Assembly (NCBI RefSeq): GCF_021172065.1
Contig: NZ_CP087880.1
Span: 2,518,583 to 2,582,582 of the forward strand
DNA from: Pseudocitrobacter corydidari
GTDB taxonomy: Bacteria; Pseudomonadota; Gammaproteobacteria; Enterobacterales; Enterobacteriaceae
Reading direction: 5' to 3'
DNA: 64,000 nt
Part shown: in pieces, positions 54,522 to 64,000 of the stretch
How positions within the stretch are numbered: the stretch's first letter is position 1
Layout of the letters: each line of letters starts with the position of its first letter
The notes under the pieces: model-generated
Databases searched by the model: none
What the model was told of the DNA's origin: nothing
Seen by the model: the letters and a program-made list of their open reading frames with translations, nothing else
Made by a program: the position numbers and the translations under genes

Positions 54522-55808
54522 TCAGGCGTTGTAGGCGTTTTCGCCGTGGCTGTTGACGTCCAGCCCTTCGCGCTCCTGTTCTTCCGGAACGCGCAGGCCC
54601 ACGGTCAGGTCTGCCACTTTATAACCAACGAAGGCCACAATTCCTGACCACACAATGGTGATACCGATGCTTTCCAGCTGTACCAGCACCTGATGGCCCA
54701 TGGTGACGCCTTCCGCGTAACCCACGCCGCCGAAGGAGGTAGAGGCAAAGATACCGGTCAGGATACAACCTACAATGCCGCACACGCCGTGAACGCCGAA
54801 GACATCGCAAGGATCATCCACACGCAACCAGCGTTTCAGTATAGTGACGCCCCACAGCCCGGCCAGACCCGCCACGATACCGAGGATCAACGCGCCGCCG
54901 ACCCCGATAAAGCCACACGCCGGTGTAATGCCGACCAGGCCTGCAATCGCCCCGGAACACGCGCCCAGCAGCGACGGTTTACCGCGCAGCGCCCACTCAC
55001 CAAAGACCCAGCCCAGAATCGCTGCCGCGGTTGCCACTACGGTGTTCACGAAAGCCAGACCGGCAATTTCGTTCGCCGCGCTCGCTGAACCGGCGTTGAA
55101 GCCAAACCAGCCGAAGTAAAGGATGGCAGTACCGATAAACACCATCGGCAGGTTGTGCGGTTTAAACGCTTCTTTACCAAAACCGACGCGTTTACCAATC
55201 AGGTATGCGCCCACCAGGCCAGCAACAGCGGCGTTAATATGAACCACCGTACCGCCCGCAAAGTCCAGCGCGCCGTGCGAGCCCAACAGACCGCCGCCCC
55301 ACACCATGTGCGCAATCGGAATGTAGGAGAGCGTCAGCCAGATAACCACGAAAATCAGCACCGCGGAGAAGCGAATACGTTCCGCCAGCGCGCCGACAAT
55401 CAGCCCTACGGTGATGCAGGCGAACGAGCCCTGGAAAGCAACGTGAATATACTGATAAAACGTGCCCATCGGCGCGGTTATCGCAATACCTTTCAACATC
55501 ATCCAGTCAAAGTTACCGAAGAAGCTGCCGCCGGTACCGAAGGCCAGCGTGTAGCCATAAACCACCCACAACACGCAGACCAGTGCGAACGTCACTGCCA
55601 CCTGCGTCAGCATAGAGAGGACGTTTTTCCCACGAATCAGTCCACCGTAAAACAGGGCAATTCCCGGAATGGTCATAAACAGCACCAGCGCGGTACAAAT
55701 CATCATAAAGGCGTTATCGGCTTTATCGATCGTCGCCGGAGCCGCCATCGCCAGACCCGGCAACAGCGCCAGAGCCGCCAAACCGGTTTTCAATTTTGCT
55801 ATTTTCAT
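54522..55808 (-). CDS. amtB: AmtB, ammonia channel
   Basis: 428 residues as in E. coli. It is a trimeric inner-membrane ammonium channel with eleven helices and a cleaved signal peptide (...GLAMA-APATIDK). The twin-His pore residues are in YIPIAHMVWGGG and GVHGVCGIVG. The C-terminal tail to which GlnK binds is present (VGLRVPEEQEREGLD). The start at 55808 equals the E. coli one; the frame is open six codons earlier. Second gene of glnK-amtB under NtrC/sigma-54 control. Confidence 0.98.
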   Translation of the reverse strand: MKIAKLKTGLAALALLPGLAMAAPATIDKADNAFMMICTALVLFMTIPGIALFYGGLIRGKNVLSMLTQVAVTFALVCVLWVVYGYTLAFGTGGSFFGNFDWMMLKGIAITAPMGTFYQYIHVAFQGSFACITVGLIVGALAERIRFSAVLIFVVIWLTLSYIPIAHMVWGGGLLGSHGALDFAGGTVVHINAAVAGLVGAYLIGKRVGFGKEAFKPHNLPMVFIGTAILYFGWFGFNAGSASAANEIAGLAFVNTVVATAAAILGWVFGEWALRGKPSLLGACSGAIAGLVGITPACGFIGVGGALILGIVAGLAGLWGVTILKRWLRVDDPCDVFGVHGVCGIVGCILTGIFASTSFGGVGYAEGVTMGHQVLVQLESIGITIVWSGIVAFVGYKVADLTVGLRVPEEQEREGLDVNSHGENAYNA

Positions 55809-55839
55809 TTTCTCGATCCCTATCACTGTGCGCCAGGAA

Positions 55840-56178
55840 TTACAGTGCCGCTTCGTCGGCTTCGCCGGTACGAATACGAATCACACGTTGCAGCTCGGCG
55901 ACGAAAATCTTACCGTCGCCAATTTTTCCGGTGTACGCCGCCTTGCTCACCACATCCACGACTTCATCAAGCTGGTCGTCGGCAATCGCGACGTCAATCT
56001 TCACTTTCGGCAGGAAGTTCACGCTGTACTCCGCGCCGCGATAAAGCTCGGCATGCCCCTTCTGACGACCGAAGCCCTTCACTTCCGTCACGGTCAGTCC
56101 CTGAATACCAATGGAAGACAGCGCTTCGCGGACGTCTTCGAGTTTGAATGGTTTGATTACCACGGTAACCAGCTTCAT
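55840..56178 (-). CDS. glnK: GlnK, PII nitrogen-signalling protein
   Basis: 112 residues as in E. coli. The T-loop with uridylylated Tyr51 (GHAELYRGAEYSVNFLPK) is intact. GlnK senses 2-oxoglutarate, ATP/ADP and glutamine (through UMP modification), blocks AmtB when ammonium is high and regulates NtrB. The operon continues to amtB after 31 bp. A sigma-54 promoter lies upstream. Confidence 0.98.
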   Translation of the reverse strand: MKLVTVVIKPFKLEDVREALSSIGIQGLTVTEVKGFGRQKGHAELYRGAEYSVNFLPKVKIDVAIADDQLDEVVDVVSKAAYTGKIGDGKIFVAELQRVIRIRTGEADEAAL

Positions 56179-56231
56179 AGATCCCCTCCAGTCAGAATTC
56201 GGTAATGGCTGCTGCTACACGAGATAGATAA

Positions 56232-56247
56232 AGCAAGGGGCGTGCCA
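56232..56247 (-). promoter_or_regulatory. Sigma-54 promoter of glnK-amtB
   Basis: On the minus strand TGGCAC (56247-56242), N5, TTGCT (56236-56232) matches the -24/-12 consensus, with GG and GC correctly spaced. It lies 54 bp before the glnK ATG. Confidence 0.92.
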
Positions 56248-56330
56248 GAAATGAAAAGTCACAAAAATAGGCGGTTAACGGCATGAGGCGAGAGGCCATG
56301 CACGCGTTTTAGCAAGAAATGAAAAAAAAA

Positions 56331-56378
56331 CGCACCATGCGAGTGCATGGTGCGTGATTGAATTGCACGCGCTGGTGC
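56331..56378 (-). promoter_or_regulatory. NtrC-binding sites upstream of glnK
   Basis: TGCAC-N6-GGTGC (56347-56332 on the minus strand) matches the NtrC consensus. A second copy, TGCAC-N5-GGTGC at 56364-56378, has one base less between half-sites. They lie about 85-130 bp from the sigma-54 promoter, an enhancer distance, and abut the 3' end of mdlB. Confidence 0.82.
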
Positions 56379-56409
56379 GTCTGTTAGCAAATTGCTTAAA
56401 AAAAGTGCA

Positions 56410-58188
56410 TCAGGCGGTCAGTGTTTCATCCTGCGCGCTGGCGGCGAGTTCTTCTCCAGCCAGTTGAAGCTGATACATCTGCCAGTAACGGCCTTTTGCT
56501 TCCAGCAGTTGCTGATGCGATCCCTGCTCCACCGCCTGCCCGCGATGCAGCACCATAATGGTGTCTGCGTCGACGATGGTGGAAAGCCGGTGCGCAATCA
56601 CCACAAGCGTCGTGTGTTCACGCACGGCAGCCAGCGCCTGCTGGATAGCCTGCTCGGTACCGGAGTCGATATTGGCGGTGGCTTCATCCAGAATCAGCAC
56701 CTGCGGGGTATCAACCAGCACGCGCGCCAGCGCCAGCAACTGTTTTTGCCCAACGGAGAGATTGTTCCCCTGCTCGCCCAGCGGCGTATAGATACCGTCG
56801 CTCAGACTACGCGCCAGTTCCGCCAGCTGCACCGTTTCCAGAGCCTGCCATACCTGCGCTTCGCTGATATCACGGCCAAGCGTGACGTTCGCGAAGAAAG
56901 AGTCGGCCAGCACTACGGGGTCCTGCTGCACCATCGCGACGCCCTGACGTAGAACCTGGTGGCTCAAACTGCCAAGCGGGCGCCCCCCCAGGCGAATTTC
57001 ACCTGAATTAGGTGAGTAATAGCCCATCAGCAGACTGGCAAGCGTGCTTTTCCCGCTGCCCGTATGCCCCACCAGCGCCACAAAACTGCGCGAGGGAATC
57101 GACAGCGAGATATCCTGCAACACCATCCGGTCATCGCGGTAAGCAAAGGAGACGTTATCAATTTCAATATCGCCGCTTTCCAGCGGACGGGCATCATCGC
57201 CGTAGGTCTGGCGCGGCCTGTCCATCAGTTCGAATACGCGCTCCCCGGCCACCACTGCCTGTTGCAGCATTGACTGCTGAGTGGTGAGTTCAATCAGCGG
57301 TTCATTGAGTCGACCCAGATAGCTGATAAACGCATAAAGTACGCCCACTTCAATCGTGCCCACCGACGTAAAGCCAAACAGCATCAACAGACCGCACAGT
57401 ATTAACGTAGAGAAGAGGCTCAGCAGCGGGCGCAGCAGGAAGCCATCGAGACGCAGCGTTTGCATACGCGCCAGATAGTGCTGACGGCTATGTTCGCCGA
57501 TGCGCTCGCCAAAGCGCGCCTGCTGACGGAACTGCTGGATAACGCTCATGCCGTTGATCACTTCGTTAAAACCGTCGTTGATATCCGCCAGATACGTCCG
57601 CACGCGACGCACGATAGGCGTGCTGTAGCGTTGGTAAATCACCATCACCGTCAGCACCGCCGGGAAGATGCACACCGCCACCAGCGCCATGCGCCAGTCG
57701 AGGCTGAACATCGCCACCAGCATCGCGCCAATCAGCGCCGCGCTGCGCAGCACCGTCGCCACGACGGTGACGTAGAGATCGCGGATCACTTCCGTGTCGT
57801 TAGTGACGCGGGAAATCAGCTGCCCGACAGGTTGCGTATCAAACTCGCTCAGCGGCTGGCGCAGCGCGGCGTCCATCACGTCGCTTCGCAACTGTTGCAC
57901 CACGCCGACCGCCGCGCGGTTAAACAGCAGCGATTGGTTATAGTGCAACGTTGCCGCCAGCAGTTGCAGGCCGATATACGCCGCCGCCAGCCCCGCAACG
58001 GTGCCCAGCGGCAACGTGTGTTTCGCCACCATATTATCGATGAAGTAGCTTATCAGCACCGGCCCCGAGACTTCCGCCGCTGCCGCAACCCATAGCATCA
58101 CCACGGCAATAGAGAGCGGTTTGCGCCACGGTGAGCCGTAGGCCAGCAATCTTTTTAATGTCGGCCACAGTTGACCAAAATTACGCAT
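56410..58188 (-). CDS. mdlB: MdlB, ABC exporter half-transporter
   Basis: 592 residues (E. coli 593). An N-terminal six-helix exporter domain is followed by an ATPase domain with GHTGSGKST, the degenerate signature [20 protein letters not shown] and AHRLS. Together with MdlA it forms a heterodimeric multidrug-like exporter; substrate in enterobacteria is not established. Its start overlaps the mdlA stop by 8 bp. Confidence 0.95.
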   Translation of the reverse strand: MRNFGQLWPTLKRLLAYGSPWRKPLSIAVVMLWVAAAAEVSGPVLISYFIDNMVAKHTLPLGTVAGLAAAYIGLQLLAATLHYNQSLLFNRAAVGVVQQLRSDVMDAALRQPLSEFDTQPVGQLISRVTNDTEVIRDLYVTVVATVLRSAALIGAMLVAMFSLDWRMALVAVCIFPAVLTVMVIYQRYSTPIVRRVRTYLADINDGFNEVINGMSVIQQFRQQARFGERIGEHSRQHYLARMQTLRLDGFLLRPLLSLFSTLILCGLLMLFGFTSVGTIEVGVLYAFISYLGRLNEPLIELTTQQSMLQQAVVAGERVFELMDRPRQTYGDDARPLESGDIEIDNVSFAYRDDRMVLQDISLSIPSRSFVALVGHTGSGKSTLASLLMGYYSPNSGEIRLGGRPLGSLSHQVLRQGVAMVQQDPVVLADSFFANVTLGRDISEAQVWQALETVQLAELARSLSDGIYTPLGEQGNNLSVGQKQLLALARVLVDTPQVLILDEATANIDSGTEQAIQQALAAVREHTTLVVIAHRLSTIVDADTIMVLHRGQAVEQGSHQQLLEAKGRYWQMYQLQLAGEELAASAQDETLTA

Positions 58189-59944
58189 CGGTCACCTCCG
58201 ACGGTTCTTCATCCAGCGCCGCTTCCAGTTGCTGATAGCGATACATATCACGATACCAGCCCGGCTGCGTCACCAGCTGTTCATGCTGCCCGCGCTGGCA
58301 CAGATGCCCGTGCTGCATCACGATGATTTCACTGGCTTCCGTCAGCGCCGACAGACGATGCGCGCTGATAATCACCGTGCGGCCTTCGCCCCACTGGCGC
58401 AGGTTATGCAAAATTTGGTGCTCGGTACGACCGTCCACCGCCGAGAGCGCATCGTCGAGGATCAGGATTTCTGCGTTGAGCAACAGCGCGCGCGCAATCG
58501 AAATGCGCTGCTTCTGCCCACCGGAGAGCATCACCCCACGCTCGCCCACTTCCGTGTCGTAACCCTGCGGCAGACGCAAAATATCCTCATGGACGCTGGC
58601 GAGACGCGCGACGTGTTCAATCTCTTCTTGTGTCGCGCCGGGACGACCAAGGGCAATATTATTTCCTACGGTGTCAGAAAAAAGGAACGGCGTCTGGCTG
58701 ACTACCGCCAGGCGGCTGCGCCAGGCATCCAGTTTGAGTTTTGGCAGGGCGATACCGTGGAAATCGATTTCGCCTTTTTCCACGTCGAAGTGACGCTGAA
58801 TCAGAGACAGAATGGTGGATTTACCGGAGCCCGTTGGGCCGCAAATGCCCAGCATCTGCCCCGGTTGCAGCGTGAAGTGGACTTTCGTCAGCGTCGCTTT
58901 TTCCGTTTGCGGATAATGGAACTGGTCAATGGCGACCTTCAGCACGCCGCGCCCGTCCGGCACCGATTCAGTGCCGTCATTGACCACCGGCGCTTCCATT
59001 AACATGGCACGAATACGGCTGTAGGCGGCACTGCCGCGCTCGACGATATTAAACATCCACGCCAGCGCCAGCATCGGCCAGATCATTAAACCAAGATACA
59101 TCACAAAACTGGTCAATTGACCGAGCGTCAATGTTCCCTGCATCACCATCCAGCTTCCGCCGCCAATCGCCAGCAGGTTTGCCATACCGATGGCGATATA
59201 AATCGTCGGGTCAAAACGGGCGTCAATACGCGCCACGCGCATATTCTTCGCCCCGGTATCTGCCGCATCGGCGGCGAACAGCGCAGACTGGCGATCTTCC
59301 AGGCCAAAGGCTTTAATCATGCGAATACTGGTCAGGCTCTCTTGTGTGCGGTCGTTCAGGCTGGAGAACGCGGCCTGCGCCAGCTTGAAGCGGTTATGCA
59401 GCATGTCGCCATAGCGCTTAATCGCCAGCGCCATAATCGGCATCGGTAACAGCGCCAGCAGCGTGAGTTGCCAGCTAATTTGCGTGGACATCACAATCAA
59501 CACCGCGCAGCCCATCACCAGCGAATCGACCAGCGTCAGCACGCCTTCCCCGGCGGCAAAGACCACGCGGTCAACATCGTTGGTGGCGCGCGCCATTAAA
59601 TCACCGGTGCGGTGACGCAGATAAAATTCCGGGTGCTGGCGGCTCAACTGGCGATAAAAGTCTTCCCGCAGTTCGACCGCAAGCTGGTAGGACGCACCGA
59701 ACAGCAGCACGCGCCAGACGTAGCGCAGCAGATAGACCACGATAGCAATCGCCACCATAAGGCCAATCCACATCCAGATGGTCGTTGCGGTGTAGCGTTG
59801 TTGGGTGACGCCGTCAACGACGTAGCCCACCACCTTCGGCGGGATCAGTTGAAGAATGGCGATAACCACCAGCAGCGCGACGGCGCCAAGATAGCGACGC
59901 CACTCCCGGCGGAAATACCAGCTTAATTGAGCAAATAATCGCAC
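58181..59944 (-). CDS. mdlA: MdlA, ABC exporter half-transporter
   Basis: 587 residues (E. coli 590). The exporter membrane domain (residues about 15-310) is followed by an ATPase with [29 protein letters not shown] (Walker B, with Asp in place of the catalytic Glu) and SAHRLSAL. The Glu-to-Asp change and the odd signature in MdlB suggest one degenerate and one active ATP site. mdlA-mdlB forms an operon downstream of decR with 23 bp between. Confidence 0.95.
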   Translation of the reverse strand: MRLFAQLSWYFRREWRRYLGAVALLVVIAILQLIPPKVVGYVVDGVTQQRYTATTIWMWIGLMVAIAIVVYLLRYVWRVLLFGASYQLAVELREDFYRQLSRQHPEFYLRHRTGDLMARATNDVDRVVFAAGEGVLTLVDSLVMGCAVLIVMSTQISWQLTLLALLPMPIMALAIKRYGDMLHNRFKLAQAAFSSLNDRTQESLTSIRMIKAFGLEDRQSALFAADAADTGAKNMRVARIDARFDPTIYIAIGMANLLAIGGGSWMVMQGTLTLGQLTSFVMYLGLMIWPMLALAWMFNIVERGSAAYSRIRAMLMEAPVVNDGTESVPDGRGVLKVAIDQFHYPQTEKATLTKVHFTLQPGQMLGICGPTGSGKSTILSLIQRHFDVEKGEIDFHGIALPKLKLDAWRSRLAVVSQTPFLFSDTVGNNIALGRPGATQEEIEHVARLASVHEDILRLPQGYDTEVGERGVMLSGGQKQRISIARALLLNAEILILDDALSAVDGRTEHQILHNLRQWGEGRTVIISAHRLSALTEASEIIVMQHGHLCQRGQHEQLVTQPGWYRDMYRYQQLEAALDEEPSEVTDA

Positions 59945-59967
59945 GCAGTAAAATTCCAGAGATAGTG

Positions 59968-60426
59968 TTATTCGATGGGAAGCGCAGTGGTGTATTTAAT
60001 CTGTTCCATCGCAAAACTTGAGGTGACGTCCGACAGTCCGGGGACGCGATTCACCAGGCTTTTATAAAAATCATCGTAGCGTTTCATGTCGGCGACCTGT
60101 ACCCGCATCAGGTAGTCATATTCGCCTGCCATACGCCAGAAGCCGAGCACCTCGGGCATCTGGCTGACTTCATTCACGAAACGACTATACCATTCACTGC
60201 TGTGATGTTGCGTTTTTATCAGCACAAACGCGGTGAGGCCGAGCCCCAGTTTCTCCGCATCCAGCAACGCCACGCGCCCAAGCAAAATGCCGTCATCTTC
60301 CAGCCGCTTGAGCCGCTTCCAGCAGGGTGTGGTGGTCAGATTAACGGCATCGGCCAGTGCCTGCAAAGAGAGGGTGCAATCCGTTTGCAGCAGCGAAAGC
60401 AGCTTGCGGTCAATTTTATCTAACAT
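59968..60426 (-). CDS. decR: DecR (YbaO/CyuR), Lrp-family cysteine-responsive regulator
   Basis: A 152-residue Lrp/AsnC-family protein, the length of E. coli DecR. An N-terminal HTH ([30 protein letters not shown]) and a C-terminal RAM domain are present. DecR activates cysteine-degrading functions in response to cysteine. Here its divergent neighbour is the desulfhydrase gene cdsH, as in Salmonella, with a palindrome between them. mdlAB follows on the same strand. Confidence 0.93.
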   Translation of the reverse strand: MLDKIDRKLLSLLQTDCTLSLQALADAVNLTTTPCWKRLKRLEDDGILLGRVALLDAEKLGLGLTAFVLIKTQHHSSEWYSRFVNEVSQMPEVLGFWRMAGEYDYLMRVQVADMKRYDDFYKSLVNRVPGLSDVTSSFAMEQIKYTTALPIE

Positions 60427-60436
60427 CGCCCACCTC

Positions 60437-60455
60437 AGGAGAAAATTTTTCTCCT
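60437..60455. promoter_or_regulatory. Candidate DecR operator between decR and cdsH
   Basis: AGGAGAAAATTTTTCTCCT is a perfect odd 19-bp palindrome 11 bp upstream of the decR ATG and 87 bp before cdsH. AT-rich centre with GC arms is usual for Lrp-family sites. Binding is inferred from position. Confidence 0.65.
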
Positions 60456-60541
60456 GTAAGTCTATTTTAAAGTGGAGATAGCAACAATTTTTTCCGCATC
60501 TTTCGCTAAGCTAGGCACAAAATGACAAATGGAAAATCACC

Positions 60542-61591
60542 ATGAACAGCACCTGGGTCAAAAACGCCATTAGCGAAATTAACGCCGATTATCAACGCAG
60601 CGCCGACACGCACCTGATTCGTCTGTCGCTGCCGGCGTTTCCCGGCATTCAGCTCTACTTAAAAGATGAAAGCACTCACCCAACCGGCAGCCTGAAACAT
60701 CGTCTGGCGCGGTCGCTGTTCCTGTATGGCCTGTGCAACGGCTGGATCAAAGAAGGCACGCCCATTATTGAAGCGTCTTCCGGTTCCACCGCCGTGTCGG
60801 AAGCCTATTTTGCTCGCCTGCTGGGGCTGCCGTTTATCGCCGTCATGCCCTCGTGCACGGCCAAACGCAAAAACGAACAGATTGAGTTCTACGGCGGACG
60901 CTGCCATTTCGTGCAGAGCGCTTGTGAAATTTATGCCGCCTCCGAAACGCTGGCGCGTGAACTTAACGGCCACTATATGGACCAGTTTACGTTCGCCGAA
61001 CGCGCGACCGACTGGCGCGGTAACAACAACATCGCCGACAGTATCTTCCGCCAGATGAGTCATGAACCGAACCCGATCCCTGACTGGATTGTGATGAGCG
61101 CAGGCACCGGCGGTACATCGGCGACCATCGGCCGCTACATTCGCTGTCAGGGGCATAACACGCAGTTAATGGTGGTCGATCCGCAAAACTCGGTGTTTAT
61201 GGACTACTGGCAAAGCCGCGACGGCAGCCTGCGCAGCAGCGTTGGCAGTAAAATTGAAGGGATTGGCCGTCCGCGCGTCGAGCCCTCCTTTATTCCAGAT
61301 GTTGTGGATGACATGCTGCGGGTACCGGATGCGGCAAGCGTCGCCACCGCACAATGGCTGGAAAGCCAGTTAGGCCGCAAGGTTGGCGCATCCACCGGCA
61401 CCAACATGTGGGGCGCATTGCAACTCGCGGCACGGATGCATAAAGAGGGGCGCAGCGGGTCAATCGTGACGCTGCTGTGCGACAGCGGCGAGCGATATCT
61501 GGAAACCTATTACAACGCAGAATGGGTAAAAGAGAATATCGGCGATCTCGCACCGTGGCAGGCGGAAATTGAGTGCCTGCTGGCGAGATAA
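60542..61591 (+). CDS. cdsH: CdsH, PLP-dependent L-cysteine desulfhydrase
   Basis: A 349-residue fold-type II PLP enzyme of the cysteine synthase superfamily. The PLP lysine is Lys52 in [11 protein letters not shown]. The phosphate-binding loop region is [15 protein letters not shown]. It resembles Salmonella CdsH, which converts cysteine to pyruvate, ammonia and sulfide and is controlled by the neighbouring Lrp-type gene. This arrangement protects against excess cysteine. K-12 lacks the gene here. A DecR-like palindrome precedes it. Confidence 0.85.
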   Translation: MNSTWVKNAISEINADYQRSADTHLIRLSLPAFPGIQLYLKDESTHPTGSLKHRLARSLFLYGLCNGWIKEGTPIIEASSGSTAVSEAYFARLLGLPFIAVMPSCTAKRKNEQIEFYGGRCHFVQSACEIYAASETLARELNGHYMDQFTFAERATDWRGNNNIADSIFRQMSHEPNPIPDWIVMSAGTGGTSATIGRYIRCQGHNTQLMVVDPQNSVFMDYWQSRDGSLRSSVGSKIEGIGRPRVEPSFIPDVVDDMLRVPDAASVATAQWLESQLGRKVGASTGTNMWGALQLAARMHKEGRSGSIVTLLCDSGERYLETYYNAEWVKENIGDLAPWQAEIECLLAR

Positions 61592-61603
61592 TTTGCCCTT
61601 AAT

Positions 61604-61630
61604 GCCTGATGGCGCTTTGCTTATCAGGCC
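61604..61630. repeat. Single REP unit after cdsH
   Basis: GCCTGATGGCGC..GCTTATCAGGCC lies 12 bp after the cdsH stop. Confidence 0.8.
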
Positions 61631-61678
61631 AACCAAAGGGACAGGTCGGGTGAGCGTAAACGCCACCCGACTGGTTGC

Positions 61679-61873
61679 TCAGGGTAAATACGTCAACGGG
61701 CCACCTAAAATACTGATGTCATCAGAGGTGGAAATAAATCGCTCTTCTCCCGACAGATGCCACACGCCTTCCGTTTTGACGCCAGACTCCAGATCTTCCA
61801 CGGGCTCGTCATGGTACCAGGCTATCTGCACCAGCCCTCTGTAACATACGCGGTAATATCCTTCCGTCATCAT
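61679..61873 (-). CDS. Small uncharacterised protein, 64 aa
   Basis: A 64-residue protein (MMTEGYYRVCYRGLVQIAWYHDEPVED...). It is rich in Tyr, Trp and acidic residues and looks like a compact beta-rich domain. Strong GGAGG at 61880-61884 serves the ATG at 61873. It is not a family I can name. It lies alone between cdsH and cof on the minus strand; no K-12 gene is known to me here. Confidence 0.6.
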   Translation of the reverse strand: MMTEGYYRVCYRGLVQIAWYHDEPVEDLESGVKTEGVWHLSGEERFISTSDDISILGGPLTYLP

Positions 61874-61986
61874 GTTGCCCTCCGTAAATGTGCCAGATAA
61901 TTATGATCTGTATTATTTGTTATACAAATGTAACAGCATTTAATGTCTGTTTTCTGGCCAATCCCTTGATTTATTTATGACAAAAA

Positions 61987-62011
61987 AAGCCGGGCTTTCA
62001 GGGCCCGGCTT
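61987..62011 (-). terminator. cof terminator
   Basis: AAGCCGGGC (61987-61995) pairs with GCCCGGCTT (62003-62011); on the minus strand it is followed by a T-run (A5 at 61982-61986 on +). It lies 16 bp after the cof stop. Confidence 0.9.
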
Positions 62012-62026
62012 GCTGGAAAGGTCTCA

Positions 62027-62845
62027 TTATTCGGGGGAATAAGGAAGGTTGGGTTTGTCCAGCCAATGAGTCAAATAGTGGGAGACCGCCTGGTTCTGGC
62101 AGTGTCCGATAACCGGTAGGTGCGGCAATGCCGCTTTCAGCTGCCCCATCGCGTTGCCCATCACCAGGCCACGCCCGACCAGGCTCAGCATTTCGCGATC
62201 GTTCATGGCATCGCCAAACGCCATACATTCCTGCATCGTCAGGCCAAGATGCGCGCTAAGCACCGTCAGCGCCGCGCCCTTGTTGCAGCCAACTGGCAAT
62301 ACTTCCAGACAATCCACCGCCGAAAAACAGAGATGCGCACGATCGCCCAATGCCTCTTGTAGCTGAATGCTCAGACGCGCAAGATCATCGTGATCGCCGC
62401 AGAAACAGATCTTGGTCACCTCATGGGCCGGGATCTGCCGCAGATCGCGCAGCTGATAGTGAAAGCCGCTGTACATATGCGCCTGCAACATTTCGGGAAT
62501 CGCTTTGCCGGTGAACCAGCCGTTATCGTTGAAAACATGCATGCTGGCGTGGGTTTCCCAACGGGCATGCAACACTTCATCGGCCACGTCCGGAGAGAGA
62601 TCGCTGCGATGCATGACATCGCCGTGCAGAGAGTGAACGCGGGTTCCGTTGCCGGTGATCAGGAACGCATCGAGCGCCAGTTGATCAATCAGCGGGCGCA
62701 TTTCAAGAACATGCCGACCCGTGGCGAAGGTCAGCGTAATGTCGCGTTCGCGCAGGCGCTTGAGCGTGGCGATGGTCTCATTACCCAGCCGATGATCGGG
62801 CATCAGCAGAGTGCCATCCATATCAAATGCCGCCAGTTTTGCCAT
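62027..62845 (-). CDS. cof: Cof, HAD-like HMP-pyrophosphate/sugar phosphatase
   Basis: A 272-residue HAD phosphatase with a Cof-type cap, the E. coli Cof length. Motif I DMDGTL has Asp8 and Asp10; motif II is TFATGR; motif IV is [12 protein letters not shown]. coli Cof hydrolyses HMP-pyrophosphate of thiamine synthesis and several sugar phosphates. The start at 62845 has GGCGGAGATAAA upstream; the frame is open 26 codons earlier. Divergent from ybaE. Confidence 0.95.
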   Translation of the reverse strand: MAKLAAFDMDGTLLMPDHRLGNETIATLKRLRERDITLTFATGRHVLEMRPLIDQLALDAFLITGNGTRVHSLHGDVMHRSDLSPDVADEVLHARWETHASMHVFNDNGWFTGKAIPEMLQAHMYSGFHYQLRDLRQIPAHEVTKICFCGDHDDLARLSIQLQEALGDRAHLCFSAVDCLEVLPVGCNKGAALTVLSAHLGLTMQECMAFGDAMNDREMLSLVGRGLVMGNAMGQLKAALPHLPVIGHCQNQAVSHYLTHWLDKPNLPYSPE

Positions 62846-62943
62846 TTTATCTCCGCCTGTGATCCCGCTCTCTTGCGTACCAGTATTGCCTGAGATATAC
62901 GGAAGTAATACTGAATTGTTCATATTTATTGTTCCGGGTTTTT

Positions 62944-64000
62944 ATGCGACTGCTTAACCGATTAAACCAGTTTCAGCGCCTGTGGCTGCCCTCTTCCGGC
63001 GCGCCGCAGCAGGTCACCATTGCCGATCTCGCGGCGCGCTGTTTTTGTAGTGAGCGACACGTCCGCACCCTGTTGCGTCAGGCAAACGAGGCGGGCTGGC
63101 TCAGTTGGCAGGCGCAGTCCGGGCGCGGGAAGCGCGGTACGCTAACCTTCCACACGACACCGGACGCACTGCGTAATGAGATGATGGAGCTGGCATTAAA
63201 CAGCGGTCAGCAACACAATGCGCTGGAGCTGGCACAGCTGGCGCCGGTGGAACTGCGCGCGCTGCTGCACCCTTTTCTGGGCGGCCAGTGGCAGAACAAT
63301 ACGCCGACGCTGCGTATCCCTTACTATCGTCCGCTGGAGCCACTGCATCCTGGGTTTTTAGTGGGTCGCGCCGAACAGCATTTAGCCGGGCAAATCCATT
63401 CCGGGCTGACCCGTTTTGGCCGCGATACCGCCCGCCCGGAAGGCGATCTTGCGCATCACTGGGAGGTTTCAGCGGATGGGCTGCACTGGCAGTTCTATAT
63501 TCGCTCCACCCTGCACTGGCACAATGGCGACCCTATCGAAACGCGACAACTCAGGCAACGGCTGGAAATGCTGCTGACGCTGCCCGGTTTACGCAGACTG
63601 TTCGCCAGCGTGGAACAAATCGCCCAGCCCCACGCCCAGTGCCTGAGCTTTACGCTTGCTCGCCCGGATTACTGGCTGGCGCATCGGCTGGCAAGCTATT
63701 GCAGCGTGCTGGCGCATCCGGACGATCCCACGCTCGGTAGCGGCCCGTTCCAGCTGAAGATCTTTGAGCCTGAGCTGGTACGTCTGGAAAGCCACCATCG
63801 TTATCATCTGGGGCATCCGCTGTTGCAGGCGATCGAGTTCTGGATCACCCCACAGCTGTTCGAACAGGATCTCGGCACCAGCTGCCGTCATCCGGTGCAA
63901 ATCGCCGTCGGCGAAGCGGAAGAGCTCAGCCAGTTGCGGCTGGTGAGCAACAGCATCAGTCTCGGCTTTTGCTACCTGACATTTCGTCAGAGTTCACGGC
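62944..64000 (+). CDS. ybaE: YbaE, SgrR-family regulator/binding-protein-like (truncated by window end)
   Basis: The first 352 codons of a protein matching E. coli YbaE (566 aa). An N-terminal winged HTH (VTIADLAARCFCSERHVRTLLRQANEAGWL) precedes an SBP-bac-5-like solute-binding domain starting LRIPYYRPLEPLHPGFL. This is the SgrR architecture: DNA binding plus a ligand domain. Target and ligand are unknown. The stop lies beyond the window. Divergent from cof. Confidence 0.9.
   Translation, partial: MRLLNRLNQFQRLWLPSSGAPQQVTIADLAARCFCSERHVRTLLRQANEAGWLSWQAQSGRGKRGTLTFHTTPDALRNEMMELALNSGQQHNALELAQLAPVELRALLHPFLGGQWQNNTPTLRIPYYRPLEPLHPGFLVGRAEQHLAGQIHSGLTRFGRDTARPEGDLAHHWEVSADGLHWQFYIRSTLHWHNGDPIETRQLRQRLEMLLTLPGLRRLFASVEQIAQPHAQCLSFTLARPDYWLAHRLASYCSVLAHPDDPTLGSGPFQLKIFEPELVRLESHHRYHLGHPLLQAIEFWITPQLFEQDLGTSCRHPVQIAVGEAEELSQLRLVSNSISLGFCYLTFRQSSR

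Overview
The window is chromosomal DNA from a member of the Enterobacteriaceae. Almost every core gene matches an E. coli K-12 / Salmonella gene in sequence, length and order. Read left to right it is the reverse complement of the K-12 cof-acrAB-copA-qmcA segment. The lineage-specific insertions (a lacZ not next to lacI/lacY, chuWXY beside cueR, a MocR/GNAT pair, rpmE2-rpmJ2) point to an Enterobacter/Citrobacter/Leclercia-like genome rather than E. coli itself. I cannot name the species from sequence alone.

Layout. 1-400: end of one unknown gene and a small unknown membrane protein. 0.6-2.4 kb: qmcA-ybbJ and the copper sensor cueR. 2.5-5.1 kb: a Fur-box-preceded anaerobic heme-degradation operon, chuWXY, in the place of K-12 ybaST. 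5.1-9.3 kb: CueR-controlled copA with its programmed frameshift, ybaP, the sRNA gene chiX and ybaK. 9.4-18.8 kb: ushA, fsr, ybaL, gsk, aes, hemH, adk, with REP elements in several gaps. 19-25.9 kb: htpG (sigma-32 promoter), recR-ybaB-dnaX (gamma/tau frameshift), apt, ybaN, priC, ybaM. 25.8-26.1 kb: an array of seven REP units. 26.1-34.8 kb: mscK, acrR and acrAB with the AcrR operator and a marbox. 35.3-37.2 kb: tomB-hha, maa, ylaC.

37.2-52.0 kb is the accessory-rich part, broken by core genes pdeB and ybaA. It holds a MocR regulator with a divergent acetyltransferase, the Zur-boxed zinc-free ribosomal protein pair rpmE2-rpmJ2, an oxygenase plus MetQ/N/I-like ABC transporter operon, a flavin reductase, a lacZ without lacI/lacY, a YczR/YczE-like regulator-membrane pair, and a small ribbon-helix-helix/unknown pair. 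From 52.2 kb the core order resumes: ffs (4.5S RNA), atl, ybaY, tesB, amtB-glnK (sigma-54/NtrC), mdlAB, decR with divergent cdsH, cof, and the 5' part of ybaE.

The most interesting observation is a 40-codon upstream ORF at 40081-40203. It has a good Shine-Dalgarno, begins Met-Arg-Cys-Cys-Cys-Tyr-Pro, and overlaps the start of the oxygenase/ABC operon out of frame. This looks like a cysteine-sensing leader peptide for a sulfur-scavenging operon. Other points include a ChiX homologue with a rebuilt 5' stem-loop, a ybaM gene whose C-terminus and stop codon come from REP DNA, and two MocR-family intergenic regions sharing a CACTTTTTA core. No tRNA, CRISPR, prophage or insertion sequence was recognised.
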